Shown here piece by piece: positions 41,783 to 52,553 of a DNA stretch of 64,000 nt; position 1 is the stretch's first letter, and every line of letters starts with the position of its first letter. Source of the stretch: an uncultured Amylibacter sp. (lineage in GTDB: Bacteria; Pseudomonadota; Alphaproteobacteria; Rhodobacterales; Rhodobacteraceae); the NCBI GenBank assembly GCA_905182285.1, contig CAJJAY010000007.1, forward strand, positions 124,825 to 188,824, written 5' to 3'. The position numbers were made by a program, and so were the translations under genes. Below the pieces are notes generated by a model. The model worked only from the letters and a program-made list of their open reading frames with translations, was not told the origin of the DNA and searched no databases.

Positions 41783-42940
41783 ATGGTAACATCAAATAAA
41801 GATATTGGTATTATTGGCGGGGGGATTGGTGGATTTGCTTCAGCAATTGCCTTTGCAAAGTATGGATATCGTGTAACTGTTTTTGAAAAATCGGCAGTTA
41901 TTAATGAATTAGGTGCTGGGATTCAAATAAGCTCTAATGGAGTGAATGCTTTATCAAAGCTGGGTGTCTTTCCAAAGTATCTAAAGAAGGTTGTTTTTCC
42001 TAACTCCATTATATTCAAAGACTATAAAACTGCTGAACATATTACTAAAATTCAACATAATCAAAACTCTGATTTACCATACCTTCATTTACATCGTTCT
42101 GATTTAATACATGCATTAGCTTCTTGTGCTGAAGATTTAGGCGTTAATATCAAATTAGCCTCTGAGGCAAAGGTTATTGAATCTAAAGATATGGCGTCAA
42201 AAATCAAAGCTAATAATCATATTTATGATTTTGATCTAATAGTTGCAGCGGATGGAATGAATTCAAGAATTAGGCAATATTGGTTTGGTGAAAAACCAGC
42301 ATGTTTTATGAATCAAATCGCCTGGAGAGCTTTAATACCATCAAATGGAATAAAAATAGATCCATCAGTTTACATGGGGAAAAACAAGCATCTAGTAATT
42401 TATCCACTTAGAGATGGAGAGTTAATAAATATTATTGGAGTCCAATCTAATAAAAATATTGCCCCACAAAGTTGGACAAATAAAGGATCTACAAGAGATT
42501 TTTTTAATGAGTTTTCTGATTTTAATACTGAAGCAAAACATATTTTATCGAAAATAAAAGAGGTAAAACTTTGGGGTTTATATTCTCTTTCACCACTAAA
42601 ATCATGGTCTAATAGAGGTGTAGTATTGGTCGGTGATGCAGCTCACCCGATGTTACCATTTATGGCGCAGGGTTCATGTATGGCGTTAGAAGATGCAGTG
42701 GTACTAGCGCGTGATTTTAAAGAAACACATGATATTAATAATGCATTAATAAAGTATGAAAAAAATAGAAAAAGACGTGTAACATCTATTCAAAAAACAT
42801 CCAAAAATAATGGAAAAATTTTCCATATTTCTAATAATCTTTTACGAAAGATAGTACACTTTTCCATGTGGTCAATTTCAAGACTTTTCCCATTATTTTT
42901 AGAGAATCGTTTTAGATGGATATATAAATATAGAGCTTAA
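41783..42940 (+). CDS. FAD-dependent aromatic-ring monooxygenase-like protein
   Basis: GIIGGGIGGFASAIAFAKYGYRVTVFEKS, VAADGMNSRIR, VVLVGDAAHPMLPFMAQGSCMALEDAVVLA. Confidence 0.88.
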   Translation: MVTSNKDIGIIGGGIGGFASAIAFAKYGYRVTVFEKSAVINELGAGIQISSNGVNALSKLGVFPKYLKKVVFPNSIIFKDYKTAEHITKIQHNQNSDLPYLHLHRSDLIHALASCAEDLGVNIKLASEAKVIESKDMASKIKANNHIYDFDLIVAADGMNSRIRQYWFGEKPACFMNQIAWRALIPSNGIKIDPSVYMGKNKHLVIYPLRDGELINIIGVQSNKNIAPQSWTNKGSTRDFFNEFSDFNTEAKHILSKIKEVKLWGLYSLSPLKSWSNRGVVLVGDAAHPMLPFMAQGSCMALEDAVVLARDFKETHDINNALIKYEKNRKRRVTSIQKTSKNNGKIFHISNNLLRKIVHFSMWSISRLFPLFLENRFRWIYKYRA

Positions 42941-43719
42941 ATTTTTAGTTCTACCCATAATGGTATATGATCAGATGGTTTATCTCTTGATCTGTATTCA
43001 CGATCAGCTTGGCAATCAACTAGCATGTCTGCGCAAGAGGATGACAATAAGAAATGATCTATTCGTATCCCATTATTCTTATTCCAAGCTCCGGCTTGAT
43101 AATCCCAAAAAGTATAGTTCATCGCTGATTTATTCTTTACTCGAAATGCATCTGTTAAACCTAGGTTTAAAATTTTTCGATAGGCAGTGCGGCTTTGGGG
43201 TAAATATGCAGCATCATTTTCCCATGGCGTTGTATCCCAGCAATCTTCAGCTTGCGGTATAATATTAAAATCGCCCGCTAATAGAAATGGTTCTTCTAAT
43301 TCTATCAATGTGCAGGTACGCTTATATAATCGTTCCATCCAATTTAATTTATAATCATATTTTGGCCCTGGAGTTGGATTCCCATTTGGTAAGTATAAAT
43401 TACAAATACGAAGAGTTTCATTTTCTCCAACGATAGTTGCTTCAATATATCGAGTTTGAATATCTTCTTCATCACCAGGAAGGCCTCGCATTATATCTTC
43501 AAGAGGATATTTGGAAAGAATAGCTACTCCGTTAAAGCCTTTCATACCATGAGTGTGCACTTCATAGCCTAATGCTTCTATCTCATCCCTAGGAAATAGT
43601 TCATCAACTGATTTTATTTCTTGTAGCATTGCAACATCTGGCTTTGTCTCATTCAGCCAATCTAACAAAGCTGGCAATCGTGCTTTGATACCATTAATAT
43701 TAAAAGTTGCAATTTTCAT
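42937..43719 (-). CDS. xth: Exodeoxyribonuclease III
   Basis: ATFNINGIKARLPALLDWL, LQEIKS, LAGDFNI, SDHIPLWVEL. Confidence 0.95.
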   Translation of the reverse strand: MKIATFNINGIKARLPALLDWLNETKPDVAMLQEIKSVDELFPRDEIEALGYEVHTHGMKGFNGVAILSKYPLEDIMRGLPGDEEDIQTRYIEATIVGENETLRICNLYLPNGNPTPGPKYDYKLNWMERLYKRTCTLIELEEPFLLAGDFNIIPQAEDCWDTTPWENDAAYLPQSRTAYRKILNLGLTDAFRVKNKSAMNYTFWDYQAGAWNKNNGIRIDHFLLSSSCADMLVDCQADREYRSRDKPSDHIPLWVELKI

Positions 43720-44054
43720 CAGATTGAAAAACTAATTCCACACCCACAACTTGAAGTTGCGTTGGGATTTTCAATAATGAAACGTGCACCAATTAATTCT
43801 TGGGTGTAGTCAATTACTGCATTCTCTAAAAACGGGAGTGATATTTTGTCAACTAACACAACTTGACCATTTTTCTCCAAAACTAAATCATCATTATTTG
43901 GTTGAGTCTCTAGTTTTATTTCATATTGGAATCCTGAACATCCTCCACCTTCAACGGCAATTCTTAGTGCCTGAGTAGTTTTACCATTTTCATTTATTTC
44001 AGCTAACCTTGCATACGCACGATCAGTTACTTTTGGTGGTAAAGAAAGGTCCAT
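43719..44054 (-). CDS. erpA: HesB/IscA-type iron-sulfur insertion protein
   Basis: ALRIAVEGGGCSGFQYEI, NATSSCGCGISF. Confidence 0.92.
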   Translation of the reverse strand: MDLSLPPKVTDRAYARLAEINENGKTTQALRIAVEGGGCSGFQYEIKLETQPNNDDLVLEKNGQVVLVDKISLPFLENAVIDYTQELIGARFIIENPNATSSCGCGISFSI

Positions 44055-44137
44055 CTTTCACGGCTTTCATAATTGATATATAGATATTATATAAGCTTGC
44101 TTTACGCTTACGGCAATATGTAAAGGTTAATGAAATT

Positions 44138-45268
44138 ATGCAAAGTGCAATTGCTTCAAATCCAGAAAACTCTCGTGGCAGATTATATCTAGAAAAAGAA
44201 AGTGAATATCGGTCATCATTTCAACGTGACCGTGATCGCGTAATACATTGTAAGGCCTTTCGGCGATTAAAGCATAAAACACAAGTTTTTGTTGCGCACG
44301 AAGGGGATCACTTTCGAACTCGACTATCTCATACTATTGAAGTTGGCCAAGTTGCTCGCACTATATCAAAGACGCTTGAATTAAATTCTGAATTAACTGA
44401 AGTAATTTCATTAGCCCATGATCTTGGACATCCACCTTTTGCACATGTGGGGGAAGATATGTTGAAATTTAAAATGGAAAATTATGGTGGGTTTGATCAC
44501 AACGCTCAGGCAATAAAAATTGTAACCTCGCTAGAAAAAACTTATGCTGAATTTGATGGGTTAAACCTTACTTGGGAAACTTTAGAGGGTATAGCCAAAC
44601 ATAATGGCCCATTAATTAATGATATCCCATATGCAGTTGATAGTTATTCTAACATTCATAATTTGGAATTAAGTACTCATGCAAGTGCAGAAGCTCAGGT
44701 TGCAGCAATATCAGACGATATCGCTTATAATAACCATGATTTAGACGATGGATTAAGAGCTAATTTATTTACTGAAAATGACATATTACATCTTCCTATA
44801 GTAGGAGAATGCTTTTCAATTGTTGATGCAAAATATCCTGGCTTAGATCCTATTAGACGGCGAAATGAAGCCTTAAGAAGGATTTTTGGTGTAATGGTAA
44901 AAGATGTAATTATTACTTCAAAATCCTTAATCCAAAACAGTTGTGCTTCTTCTTCTCAAGAGGTTAGGGAGCTGGGGTCTCAAATAATACAGTTTTCGCC
45001 TGATATGAATGAAAAAATAAATGAAATTCGAATATATTTGTTTGACAATATGTATCGATCTGATCGTGTAAATATAATGCGGGAACGAGCTAGCTTAATC
45101 GTTGGCGGATTATTTGATTATTTTATGAATGATAAAAAACTATTACCTGTTCAGTGGTCTTATGGAGCAAATGAGATCCAACAAGCGCGTTTAATTTCAG
45201 ATTACCTATCTGGTATGACAGATGGATATGCAGAATTTAGATATACTGAACTCACCTCTGGATCATAA
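44138..45268 (+). CDS. dgt: Deoxyguanosinetriphosphate triphosphohydrolase-like HD protein
   Basis: RDRDRVIHCKAFRRLKHKTQVF, RTRLSHTIEV, LAHDLGHPPFAHVGE. Confidence 0.95.
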   Translation: MQSAIASNPENSRGRLYLEKESEYRSSFQRDRDRVIHCKAFRRLKHKTQVFVAHEGDHFRTRLSHTIEVGQVARTISKTLELNSELTEVISLAHDLGHPPFAHVGEDMLKFKMENYGGFDHNAQAIKIVTSLEKTYAEFDGLNLTWETLEGIAKHNGPLINDIPYAVDSYSNIHNLELSTHASAEAQVAAISDDIAYNNHDLDDGLRANLFTENDILHLPIVGECFSIVDAKYPGLDPIRRRNEALRRIFGVMVKDVIITSKSLIQNSCASSSQEVRELGSQIIQFSPDMNEKINEIRIYLFDNMYRSDRVNIMRERASLIVGGLFDYFMNDKKLLPVQWSYGANEIQQARLISDYLSGMTDGYAEFRYTELTSGS

Positions 45269-45314
45269 GTGTAGCATGTGCTAAATCGCCAAAATATAAT
45301 TACTGGATAAATTA

Positions 45315-47045
45315 ATGAACTTATTTTCTGATATTAGAAGCCTTGTAATATCTTCTTTGGAGAAGCTACAATCGGATGGCGCATTGCCTAAGGGCTTAAA
45401 TTTTGAAAATGTAACGGTTGAACCCCCCCGTGACTCTTCCCATGGTGATATGTCAACTAATGCAGCAATGGTTCTATCAAAACCATCTGGTATGAACCCA
45501 AGAGACATAGCTGAGGCGTTAACTGTATTGTTAGCTAGTGATGAACGTGTAATCTCTGCAGATGTTGCAGGACCTGGTTTTTTGAACTTACGATTAAAAC
45601 AGGATTACTGGACTTCAATAATACCCTTTGTAATAAAAGCAGGAGTAAACTTTGGCCGCACTACAATTGGTAATGGTATAAAAGTAAATGTTGAATATGT
45701 ATCGGCCAACCCAACTGGACCATTACATGTGGGACATACACGTGGAGCAGTATTTGGTGACGCGCTTGCAAGTTTATTAGATTTTGCTGGATATGATGTA
45801 ACAAGAGAATATTATATTAATGATGGTGGCTCACAGGTTGATGTTTTAGCACGCTCTGTTTATCTGCGCTATCTTGAAGCGAATGGACAAAAGGTCGAGT
45901 TTGTTGACGGAACTTATCCAGGTGACTATTTGGTCGATCTTGGAATGGATTTAAAGAATAAATATGGTGACAGTTTAGTAGGCAAACCGGAGTCTGATTG
46001 GATTGCTGAATTAAGATTATTCGCTACTGAAAAAATGATGGATCTTATTCGAGAAGATCTAGCTTTATTAGGAATACAAATGGACGTATTCTTCTCGGAA
46101 AAATCTTTATATGGAACAGGCTTGATCGAAGCTGCATTAGCAGATTTAGATGGAAAAGGTCTAGTCTATCAAGGTGTGCTAGAGCCCCCAAAGGGTAAAA
46201 AACCTGAAGATTGGGAAGCCCGGGAGCAAACGCTTTTTAAATCTACTAAACATGGCGATGATGTTGACCGTCCTATTGCAAAATCTGATGGCTCTTGGAC
46301 ATATTTTGCTCCAGATATCGCATATCATTTTGATAAAGTGCAAAGAGGCTTTGATCAATTAATTGATATATTTGGTGCGGATCATGGTGGATATGTAAAG
46401 AGGATGAAAGCAGCTGTATCTGCTTTATCTAATGAAGAAGTCTCTTTAGATATTAAACTAACTCAATTAGTAAAATTGTATAAAAATGGTGAGCCGTTTA
46501 AAATGTCTAAAAGAGCAGGCACATTCGTAACTCTCAGAGATGTTGTTGAACAGGTTGGGCCTGATGTTACAAGATTTGTAATGTTAACTAGAAAAAATGA
46601 CGCTCCATTAGATTTTGATTTTGCTAAAGTACAAGAGCAGTCAAAAGATAACCCAGTATTTTACGTGCAATATGCACATGCCCGCATTTGTTCTGTTTTG
46701 TCTAAAGCAGAAAATGCTAACATTGGTATTAAAGCAAATAAGTTTGAAACTCTAAAGCATCCAAATGAAATGGCAGTAGTTAAAAAATTAGCAGAATGGC
46801 CAAGATTATTAGAACTAGCTGCTAAACATAATGAACCACATCGCCTTGCATTTTATCTTTATGAATTAGCTGGAGATTTTCATGCACTTTGGAATATGGG
46901 TAAAGAAGCACCTGAAACGCGCTTCTTTCAAGAAAATAATCCAAATGTAAGTTCTGAAAAACTTGCAATGGTATCTGCAGTTAAACTTACAATTGCTGCT
47001 GGGCTTACTATTTTGGGAGTGACACCGATTGACGAAATGCGGTAG
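45315..47045 (+). CDS. argS: Arginyl-tRNA synthetase
   Basis: VEYVSANPTGPLHVGHTRGAVFGD (HIGH-like), FKMSKRAGTFVTL. Confidence 0.97.
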   Translation: MNLFSDIRSLVISSLEKLQSDGALPKGLNFENVTVEPPRDSSHGDMSTNAAMVLSKPSGMNPRDIAEALTVLLASDERVISADVAGPGFLNLRLKQDYWTSIIPFVIKAGVNFGRTTIGNGIKVNVEYVSANPTGPLHVGHTRGAVFGDALASLLDFAGYDVTREYYINDGGSQVDVLARSVYLRYLEANGQKVEFVDGTYPGDYLVDLGMDLKNKYGDSLVGKPESDWIAELRLFATEKMMDLIREDLALLGIQMDVFFSEKSLYGTGLIEAALADLDGKGLVYQGVLEPPKGKKPEDWEAREQTLFKSTKHGDDVDRPIAKSDGSWTYFAPDIAYHFDKVQRGFDQLIDIFGADHGGYVKRMKAAVSALSNEEVSLDIKLTQLVKLYKNGEPFKMSKRAGTFVTLRDVVEQVGPDVTRFVMLTRKNDAPLDFDFAKVQEQSKDNPVFYVQYAHARICSVLSKAENANIGIKANKFETLKHPNEMAVVKKLAEWPRLLELAAKHNEPHRLAFYLYELAGDFHALWNMGKEAPETRFFQENNPNVSSEKLAMVSAVKLTIAAGLTILGVTPIDEMR

Positions 47046-47109
47046 TTAAGCTTAAAATGATACTTAAAGCTCATTTAAGGGCAGGGCATAGACCCAATTT
47101 GGAGATTAC

Positions 47110-47910
47110 ATGGGCAGGTTCTTAAATATTCTGGCAGCTGTTTCGTCTATTTCTATCTTTGGCATCTTGGTTTGGTGGGGTGTAACTCTTTCACAATTGG
47201 ACCCAAATGATATTCCGGTAATAAGAAAAGTAAATGGGCCAGCTAGAATTTCACCAGATGAACCAGGAGGAAAACAAGCAGATCATCAAGGTTTGTCTGT
47301 CAATGAAGTGCAGTCTGTGAATGGAGCTTCTAAGGCAGTAGATAAAGTATATTTAGCGCCCAAACCTCGTCCATTCCAAGCTGAGGATATCGCTGGATTG
47401 AACAGAGAAAAACCGTCAGATTTAAATATGAAAATAGGTCAAGTTCCTATCTTAAAAAACCAAAATATAAGTCCAGAAATTAAGTTTTCTTCAGAGCAAG
47501 TAAATCCTGAACAATCAAAATTTGAAGAAAATGATTCTGATGATTTGGATGTAAAAATTACATCAAAAATATTGATAGAAAAAAACCCTTTAATTAAAAA
47601 TAGAAGTATGGTTCCACAAATAAGACCAAAAAAATTAGAAATAATATCTACAAATAGCTTATCGCAAAATGTAATAGCCGAATTGGGAAAGTTTGATAAT
47701 GATGCTGTTGCAACTGTTCAATTACAAAACATAAAAAAAGTTTATTCAAATCTTTTATTGGATAAAGATTTGCTGATTGAGGAAGAAAATGATGGAAGTA
47801 ATATTATATATATTTTGAGGGTGGAAAGTTTTGAAAATATTAATGATGTTGAAAACTTTTGTTTTGAAATTAGGAAGCAAGGTACAGTCTGTACCCCAGT
47901 TTTAAAATAA
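47110..47910 (+). CDS. SPOR-domain-type membrane-anchored protein
   Basis: N-terminal TM and C-terminal SPOR-like (YILRVESFENINDVENFCFEIRKQGTVCTPVLK); argS-SPOR-nagZ-scpAB order. Confidence 0.72.
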   Translation: MGRFLNILAAVSSISIFGILVWWGVTLSQLDPNDIPVIRKVNGPARISPDEPGGKQADHQGLSVNEVQSVNGASKAVDKVYLAPKPRPFQAEDIAGLNREKPSDLNMKIGQVPILKNQNISPEIKFSSEQVNPEQSKFEENDSDDLDVKITSKILIEKNPLIKNRSMVPQIRPKKLEIISTNSLSQNVIAELGKFDNDAVATVQLQNIKKVYSNLLLDKDLLIEEENDGSNIIYILRVESFENINDVENFCFEIRKQGTVCTPVLK

Positions 47911-48902
47911 TGGATTATAGTTCTATCATATTTGGCTGTGAAGGTATGAAGCTTACAAAAAGCGAACGTAGTTTTTTTAGAGACGCAAAACCTTGGGCAT
48001 TTATACTATTTTCACGCAACTTAGGTACACCTGATCAGATTAAAAATTTATGTATTGAACTGAGAGAATGTGTTGGCAGAAATGCTCCAATTTTAATTGA
48101 TCAAGAAGGTGGACGTGTCGCGCGTCTAAAGTCACCCACATGGCTCGAATGGTTGCCACCATTAGAGCAAATGCAAAGGGTAAAACCTGAAGATACACAT
48201 AAAGCAATGTATTTACGCTATCGATTAATAGCTCATGAGCTTCGTCTGCTAGGAATAGATGTGAATTGTGCTCCAATGGTAGATATTCCATCGTTGTTTT
48301 CACATGAAATTATAACTAATAGGTGCTACGGTGGAAATCCAAAAACTGTTTCTGAGATGGGAAGAGCTTGCGCTGATGGGCTTTTATCAGGAGGCGTATT
48401 GCCAGTATTAAAGCATATTCCGGGACATGGTCGTGGATTGTGTGATAGTCATTTTGAGTTACCAATTATTGATACGCCTTCAAACACCTTAGAGACTATT
48501 GACTTTGAACCATTCAGATCTTTATCAGACCTCCCAATGGCGATGACTGCGCATATAATATATTCTTCATTTGATCCAAATTTTTGTGCAACCATTTCTC
48601 CTATTATGATTGAAGTTATTAGGAAAAATATTGGTTTTGATGGTCTTTTGATGACAGATGATATATCAATGGAAGCCATGGACGGGTCTTTATCAAGTAG
48701 GGCGTTTGCATCTTTGAATGCTGGATGTGATGTTGTTTTGCATTGTAACGGTAAAATGAAAAATATGATTGAGATTATGAAAGAAATACCTACTTTATCG
48801 ACTAAATCAAAGTTGCGTGCAAAAAATGCTGAAGATTTGAGATCTGATCCTGACAACTTTGATTTTAACAAAGGTTGCAATGACTTTGCTTCCTTGATGT
48901 AA
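47910..48902 (+). CDS. nagZ: Beta-N-acetylhexosaminidase
   Basis: LIDQEGGRVARLKSPTWLEWL, VLKHIPGHGRGLCDSHFELP, LLMTDDISMEA. Confidence 0.95.
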   Translation: MDYSSIIFGCEGMKLTKSERSFFRDAKPWAFILFSRNLGTPDQIKNLCIELRECVGRNAPILIDQEGGRVARLKSPTWLEWLPPLEQMQRVKPEDTHKAMYLRYRLIAHELRLLGIDVNCAPMVDIPSLFSHEIITNRCYGGNPKTVSEMGRACADGLLSGGVLPVLKHIPGHGRGLCDSHFELPIIDTPSNTLETIDFEPFRSLSDLPMAMTAHIIYSSFDPNFCATISPIMIEVIRKNIGFDGLLMTDDISMEAMDGSLSSRAFASLNAGCDVVLHCNGKMKNMIEIMKEIPTLSTKSKLRAKNAEDLRSDPDNFDFNKGCNDFASLM

Positions 48903-48929
48903 GGCATTCTTTAGCGCAATATATGAATT

Positions 48930-49712
48930 ATGGAATCACAATCTAATTTTGATATAAACCTTGAACAAAGAATTTCTGCTGAAAATTTAGTAATTGATGT
49001 GGATGGATTCGAAGGGCCACTCGATTTATTGCTTACTTTAGCGCGGACGCAAAAAGTTGATATGCGAAAAATTTCTATATTACAGTTAGCCAAGCAATAT
49101 CTAACATTCGTTGAAGAAGCTAAACGAATCCGTCTTGAATTGGCTGCAGATTATTTAGTAATGGCAGCTTGGCTAGCATTCATAAAATCACGTTTGCTTC
49201 TTCCACAAGAAGCATCTGAAGATGGTCCATCCGGAGAAGAACTTGCAGCACATCTTGCATTTCAATTAGAACGTTTAGAGGCAATGAGAAGATCAGCATC
49301 TAAATTAATGGCTCGCGATCAGCTAGGTAGAGATTTTTTTGGTAGAGGCATTCTTCAGGATGTGACATTAAAGAAAAATATTGTCTATAAGGCAACTGTT
49401 CTTGATTTAATGCAAGCATATGCACGATTAAGGGTGAAAGAAAATTTTAAACCATTACATATTGAAGAGCGTAATAAAATATTTACTATGGAGCAGGCTT
49501 TAGAACGTATGAAAAGCTTAATAGGTCATGCCATTGAGTGGGGTACGCTTGAACAATTTATGCCAGCTGGTTGGTTGAATGACCCTAAGCGCCGCAGATC
49601 TGTAACAGCTTCAACTTTTGCTGCAATGTTAGAATTAGTAAAGCTTGGCAAATTAGATTTGAGGCAAAATGATACTTTCTCCCAAATAGAAATAAAACAA
49701 AAAGAAAATTGA
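48930..49712 (+). CDS. scpA: Segregation and condensation protein A
   Basis: VDGFEGPLDLLLTLARTQKVDMRKISILQLAKQYL. Confidence 0.95.
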   Translation: MESQSNFDINLEQRISAENLVIDVDGFEGPLDLLLTLARTQKVDMRKISILQLAKQYLTFVEEAKRIRLELAADYLVMAAWLAFIKSRLLLPQEASEDGPSGEELAAHLAFQLERLEAMRRSASKLMARDQLGRDFFGRGILQDVTLKKNIVYKATVLDLMQAYARLRVKENFKPLHIEERNKIFTMEQALERMKSLIGHAIEWGTLEQFMPAGWLNDPKRRRSVTASTFAAMLELVKLGKLDLRQNDTFSQIEIKQKEN

Positions 49713-49713
49713 T

Positions 49714-50358
49714 ATGGATAAAGATGAGCCCCAATTGGAAAGTTTATTTGAAACACCTAATATTTTAGAACAAGAACGTATGCTTGAAGCAGTATTGTTT
49801 TCTATAAATGAACCAATTACTAAACAGCAACTTGAAAAGCGAATGCCAATTGGCTGTGATGTTTCTGAAGCTTTAATTGCCTTAAAAAATAGATATGCAG
49901 ATAGGGGAGTTAATTTAGTTCGAGTGAGTGATGGTTATGCACTTCGTACAGCTCCTGGGTTAGGGTATTTGATGCAGAAGGAGAGTATAGAAACTCGTAA
50001 ACTTTCTCGAGCTGCAATTGAGACATTAGCAATTATTGCTTATCACCAGCCAGTAACAAGATCTGAAATTGAAGAAATCCGTGGTGTTTCTGTATCTAGT
50101 GGAACAATTGATATCTTACTTGAATTAGAGTGGATAAAGCTCGGACGAAGGCGCCAAACTCCTGGAAGACCTGTAACGTTTATTGTTACCCAAATGTTTT
50201 TAGATCATTTTGGTATGGAAAGTCCAAAAGATTTACCTGGTATAAAAGAATTACGTGATGCTGGCCTGCTAGATAACCGTCCGCCTCCAGGAACAATTAC
50301 TGAAACATATAATGAAGAGTTATTGGACGAAGACCACCAGGATGATATGTTTGAGTAA
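49714..50358 (+). CDS. scpB: Segregation and condensation protein B
   Basis: RMLEAVLFSINEPIT, LSRAAIETLAIIAYHQPVTRSEIEEIRGVS, GRRRQTPGRPVTF. Confidence 0.95.
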   Translation: MDKDEPQLESLFETPNILEQERMLEAVLFSINEPITKQQLEKRMPIGCDVSEALIALKNRYADRGVNLVRVSDGYALRTAPGLGYLMQKESIETRKLSRAAIETLAIIAYHQPVTRSEIEEIRGVSVSSGTIDILLELEWIKLGRRRQTPGRPVTFIVTQMFLDHFGMESPKDLPGIKELRDAGLLDNRPPPGTITETYNEELLDEDHQDDMFE

Positions 50359-50389
50359 CTATTTTAAAAATTTACTACTTTTTAGAGTT

Positions 50390-51466
50390 TTATGATTTTT
50401 TGAAATGCTTTGATAGCTTCAAGCCTTGGCCTTGATAATTTGATTTCAAATCAGCACCATAGAGGATATCTGGAACTTCTGACATTCTTTCATAAACTAA
50501 CCTCCCAACAGATTGTCCATGCTCTAGTGCAAATGGTGCTTCGTGGCATCTAACTTCAAGGACACCTCGAGATCCCTTTCCACCGGCTTCTGTGTTCCCA
50601 AATCCAGGATCAAAAAAACCTGCATAATGCACTCTGAATTCACCGACCATAGCAAGATATGGTGCCATCTCTGCGGCACAATTAGGAGGAATATGGACTG
50701 CCTCTCGGCTTACTAAAATATAGAATGCTCCTGGGTCTAAGATAATTCGCTTTTCATGGGCAAAGACTGGCTCCCAGTAATCATCAATATTATAGTAACT
50801 AATGTTATCTAGATTTATAAGGCCTGTGTGTGGCTTTGCCCGATAGCCAACCAATCCATTTGGTAGGTCTAGATCAACAGAAAAGCCTAATCCTTGATCA
50901 ATTTGAGCGGGCCCATCAACTAAACCAATGTCATTATGCATTTTAGAAAGTTCATTATCAGATAAAACAGATTTTCCTTTACGAAATCTTATTTGATTTA
51001 AACGCATACCTGGTTTGACCAAAACTGAAAAGCTACGCGGTGATATCTCAGCATACAATGGGCCAGTATATCCTTTTTCTATTCTATCAAATTCAATACC
51101 ATGATCCGTGATACATCGTGTGAATAAATCTAATCTACCAGTAGAGCTTTTTGCATTAGCAACAGCATTAATATTTTTAGGTAATGCAAGTGACTCCATT
51201 AACGGAACAACATAAACACAACCTTTTTCTAAAACAGCCCCATTTCTTAGATCAATCTCATGCATTTTGAAATTACTCAAACGGTCAGCAACTGAATTTT
51301 TGGATCCTGCTAAAAAAGAAGCGCGGACCCTATAAGCTTTTTTCCCAAGGCGCAAATCTAAACTTGCAGGTTGAACCTGATCAATATCGACAGGATTAGT
51401 CAAAATAATTTGACTATTTATAATCATGTCTTTAATTTTTTGGCTTGGTAAAACGCCTGTCATCAC
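50390..51466 (-). CDS. dcd: 2'-deoxycytidine 5'-triphosphate deaminase, long two-domain form
   Basis: VQPASLDLRLG, SSTGRLDLFTRC; two trimeric dUTPase-like halves in 358 aa. Confidence 0.9.
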   Translation of the reverse strand: MMTGVLPSQKIKDMIINSQIILTNPVDIDQVQPASLDLRLGKKAYRVRASFLAGSKNSVADRLSNFKMHEIDLRNGAVLEKGCVYVVPLMESLALPKNINAVANAKSSTGRLDLFTRCITDHGIEFDRIEKGYTGPLYAEISPRSFSVLVKPGMRLNQIRFRKGKSVLSDNELSKMHNDIGLVDGPAQIDQGLGFSVDLDLPNGLVGYRAKPHTGLINLDNISYYNIDDYWEPVFAHEKRIILDPGAFYILVSREAVHIPPNCAAEMAPYLAMVGEFRVHYAGFFDPGFGNTEAGGKGSRGVLEVRCHEAPFALEHGQSVGRLVYERMSEVPDILYGADLKSNYQGQGLKLSKHFKKS

Positions 51467-51506
51467 TTTAATCTTTCAAGGTGGGCCTATGTGTCTAGGC
51501 CATGTT

Positions 51507-51583
51507 TGGTCGGGCTAGCAGGATTCGAACCTGCGACCTCTCGTCCCCCAGACGAACGCGCTACCAGGCTGCGCTATAGCCCG
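51507..51583 (-). tRNA. tRNA-Pro (anticodon GGG), CCA encoded
   Basis: Minus strand CGGGCTATAGCGCAGCCTGGTAGCGCGTTCGTCTGGGGGACGAGAGGTCGCAGGTTCGAATCCTGCTAGCCCGACCA folds as cloverleaf with GTTCGAATC T-arm. Confidence 0.97.
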
Positions 51584-51632
51584 ACTTACCATTGTTATAT
51601 ATCTGATTTTCAGAGGTGCAAGAGTGAATATT

Positions 51633-52157
51633 TTAGATTTCCTCTAATCGACGTTTCATACGATTACGTATACGTTTTAACTTAAAATATAATTCTTCTA
51701 TCTGAAGTAATTCACTATTAGAGAAGTTAGAAATTAACTTTATTTTATCGAAGCTATTTAAACTTTTAGTATTTTCAGACAAATTTACATCTACATTGGT
51801 TTTTGTATATTTTAGGTTGATTTCGGTTGATAATTTGATTGGTGATTTAAAAATTTTATTTGAAATTTTTTCTTCAAAAATAGGTTCTTTTGAGAACTCT
51901 TTTATATGCTTTTCGCCTTTTGATTTAAAAAGTTCTTTAACAGCTGCTATAGTTGTTCCTTTATCATGAAGCAAATATTTGATACCACCAATTACTTTTA
52001 AATCTTCTGGCCTATAATAGCGCCTACCACCTGCTCTTTTTACAGGTTTTATTTGTGAAAATTTACTCTCCCAAAACCTTAACACATGGGAAGGAGTATC
52101 CAACCAATCTGATACTTCAGTAATCGTTCTAAATGCTTGATCTTTTTTACGTGCCAT
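51633..52157 (-). CDS. MerR-family transcriptional regulator
   Basis: [45 protein letters not shown]. Confidence 0.92.
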   Translation of the reverse strand: MARKKDQAFRTITEVSDWLDTPSHVLRFWESKFSQIKPVKRAGGRRYYRPEDLKVIGGIKYLLHDKGTTIAAVKELFKSKGEKHIKEFSKEPIFEEKISNKIFKSPIKLSTEINLKYTKTNVDVNLSENTKSLNSFDKIKLISNFSNSELLQIEELYFKLKRIRNRMKRRLEEI

Positions 52158-52167
52158 TTTGGCCTAC

Positions 52168-52467
52168 TTATTTATTTCCCGCGCCAACTTTATCCTTCAT
52201 CGTATGAGAAGGACGAAATGATAGCACTCGACGAGGATTAATTGGCACTTCTTCACCAGTTTTTGGATTTCTTCCAACTCTGGCACTTTTGTCTCGGATG
52301 TTAAACGTACCAAATGATGAAATCTTTACATTTTCCCCACGAACAAGTGCATCAGATATATGTTGAAGAACACTTTCCACAAGATCAGCTGATTCATTGC
52401 GAGAAAGTCCAACTTCTTCAAAAACAGCTTCAGCTAAATCCATTCGCGTAAGTGTTTCATTTGTCAT
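52168..52467 (-). CDS. ihfA: Integration host factor subunit alpha (start at MTNETLTR)
   Basis: [50 protein letters not shown]. Confidence 0.95.
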   Translation of the reverse strand: MTNETLTRMDLAEAVFEEVGLSRNESADLVESVLQHISDALVRGENVKISSFGTFNIRDKSARVGRNPKTGEEVPINPRRVLSFRPSHTMKDKVGAGNK

Positions 52468-52553
52468 AAAATTTCTCCTAGGTTCTGTAAAAGAATATTG
52501 TTTTATCCATTCACGAGTCAACATAAACAGTAATAATATTTTTTAATTTTTTT

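Noticed and set aside
51491-51685. 64-aa ORF LVGLAGFEPATSRPPDERATRLRYSP
   Set aside because: It is the translated antisense of the tRNA-Pro gene at 51507-51583, a well-known annotation artefact.
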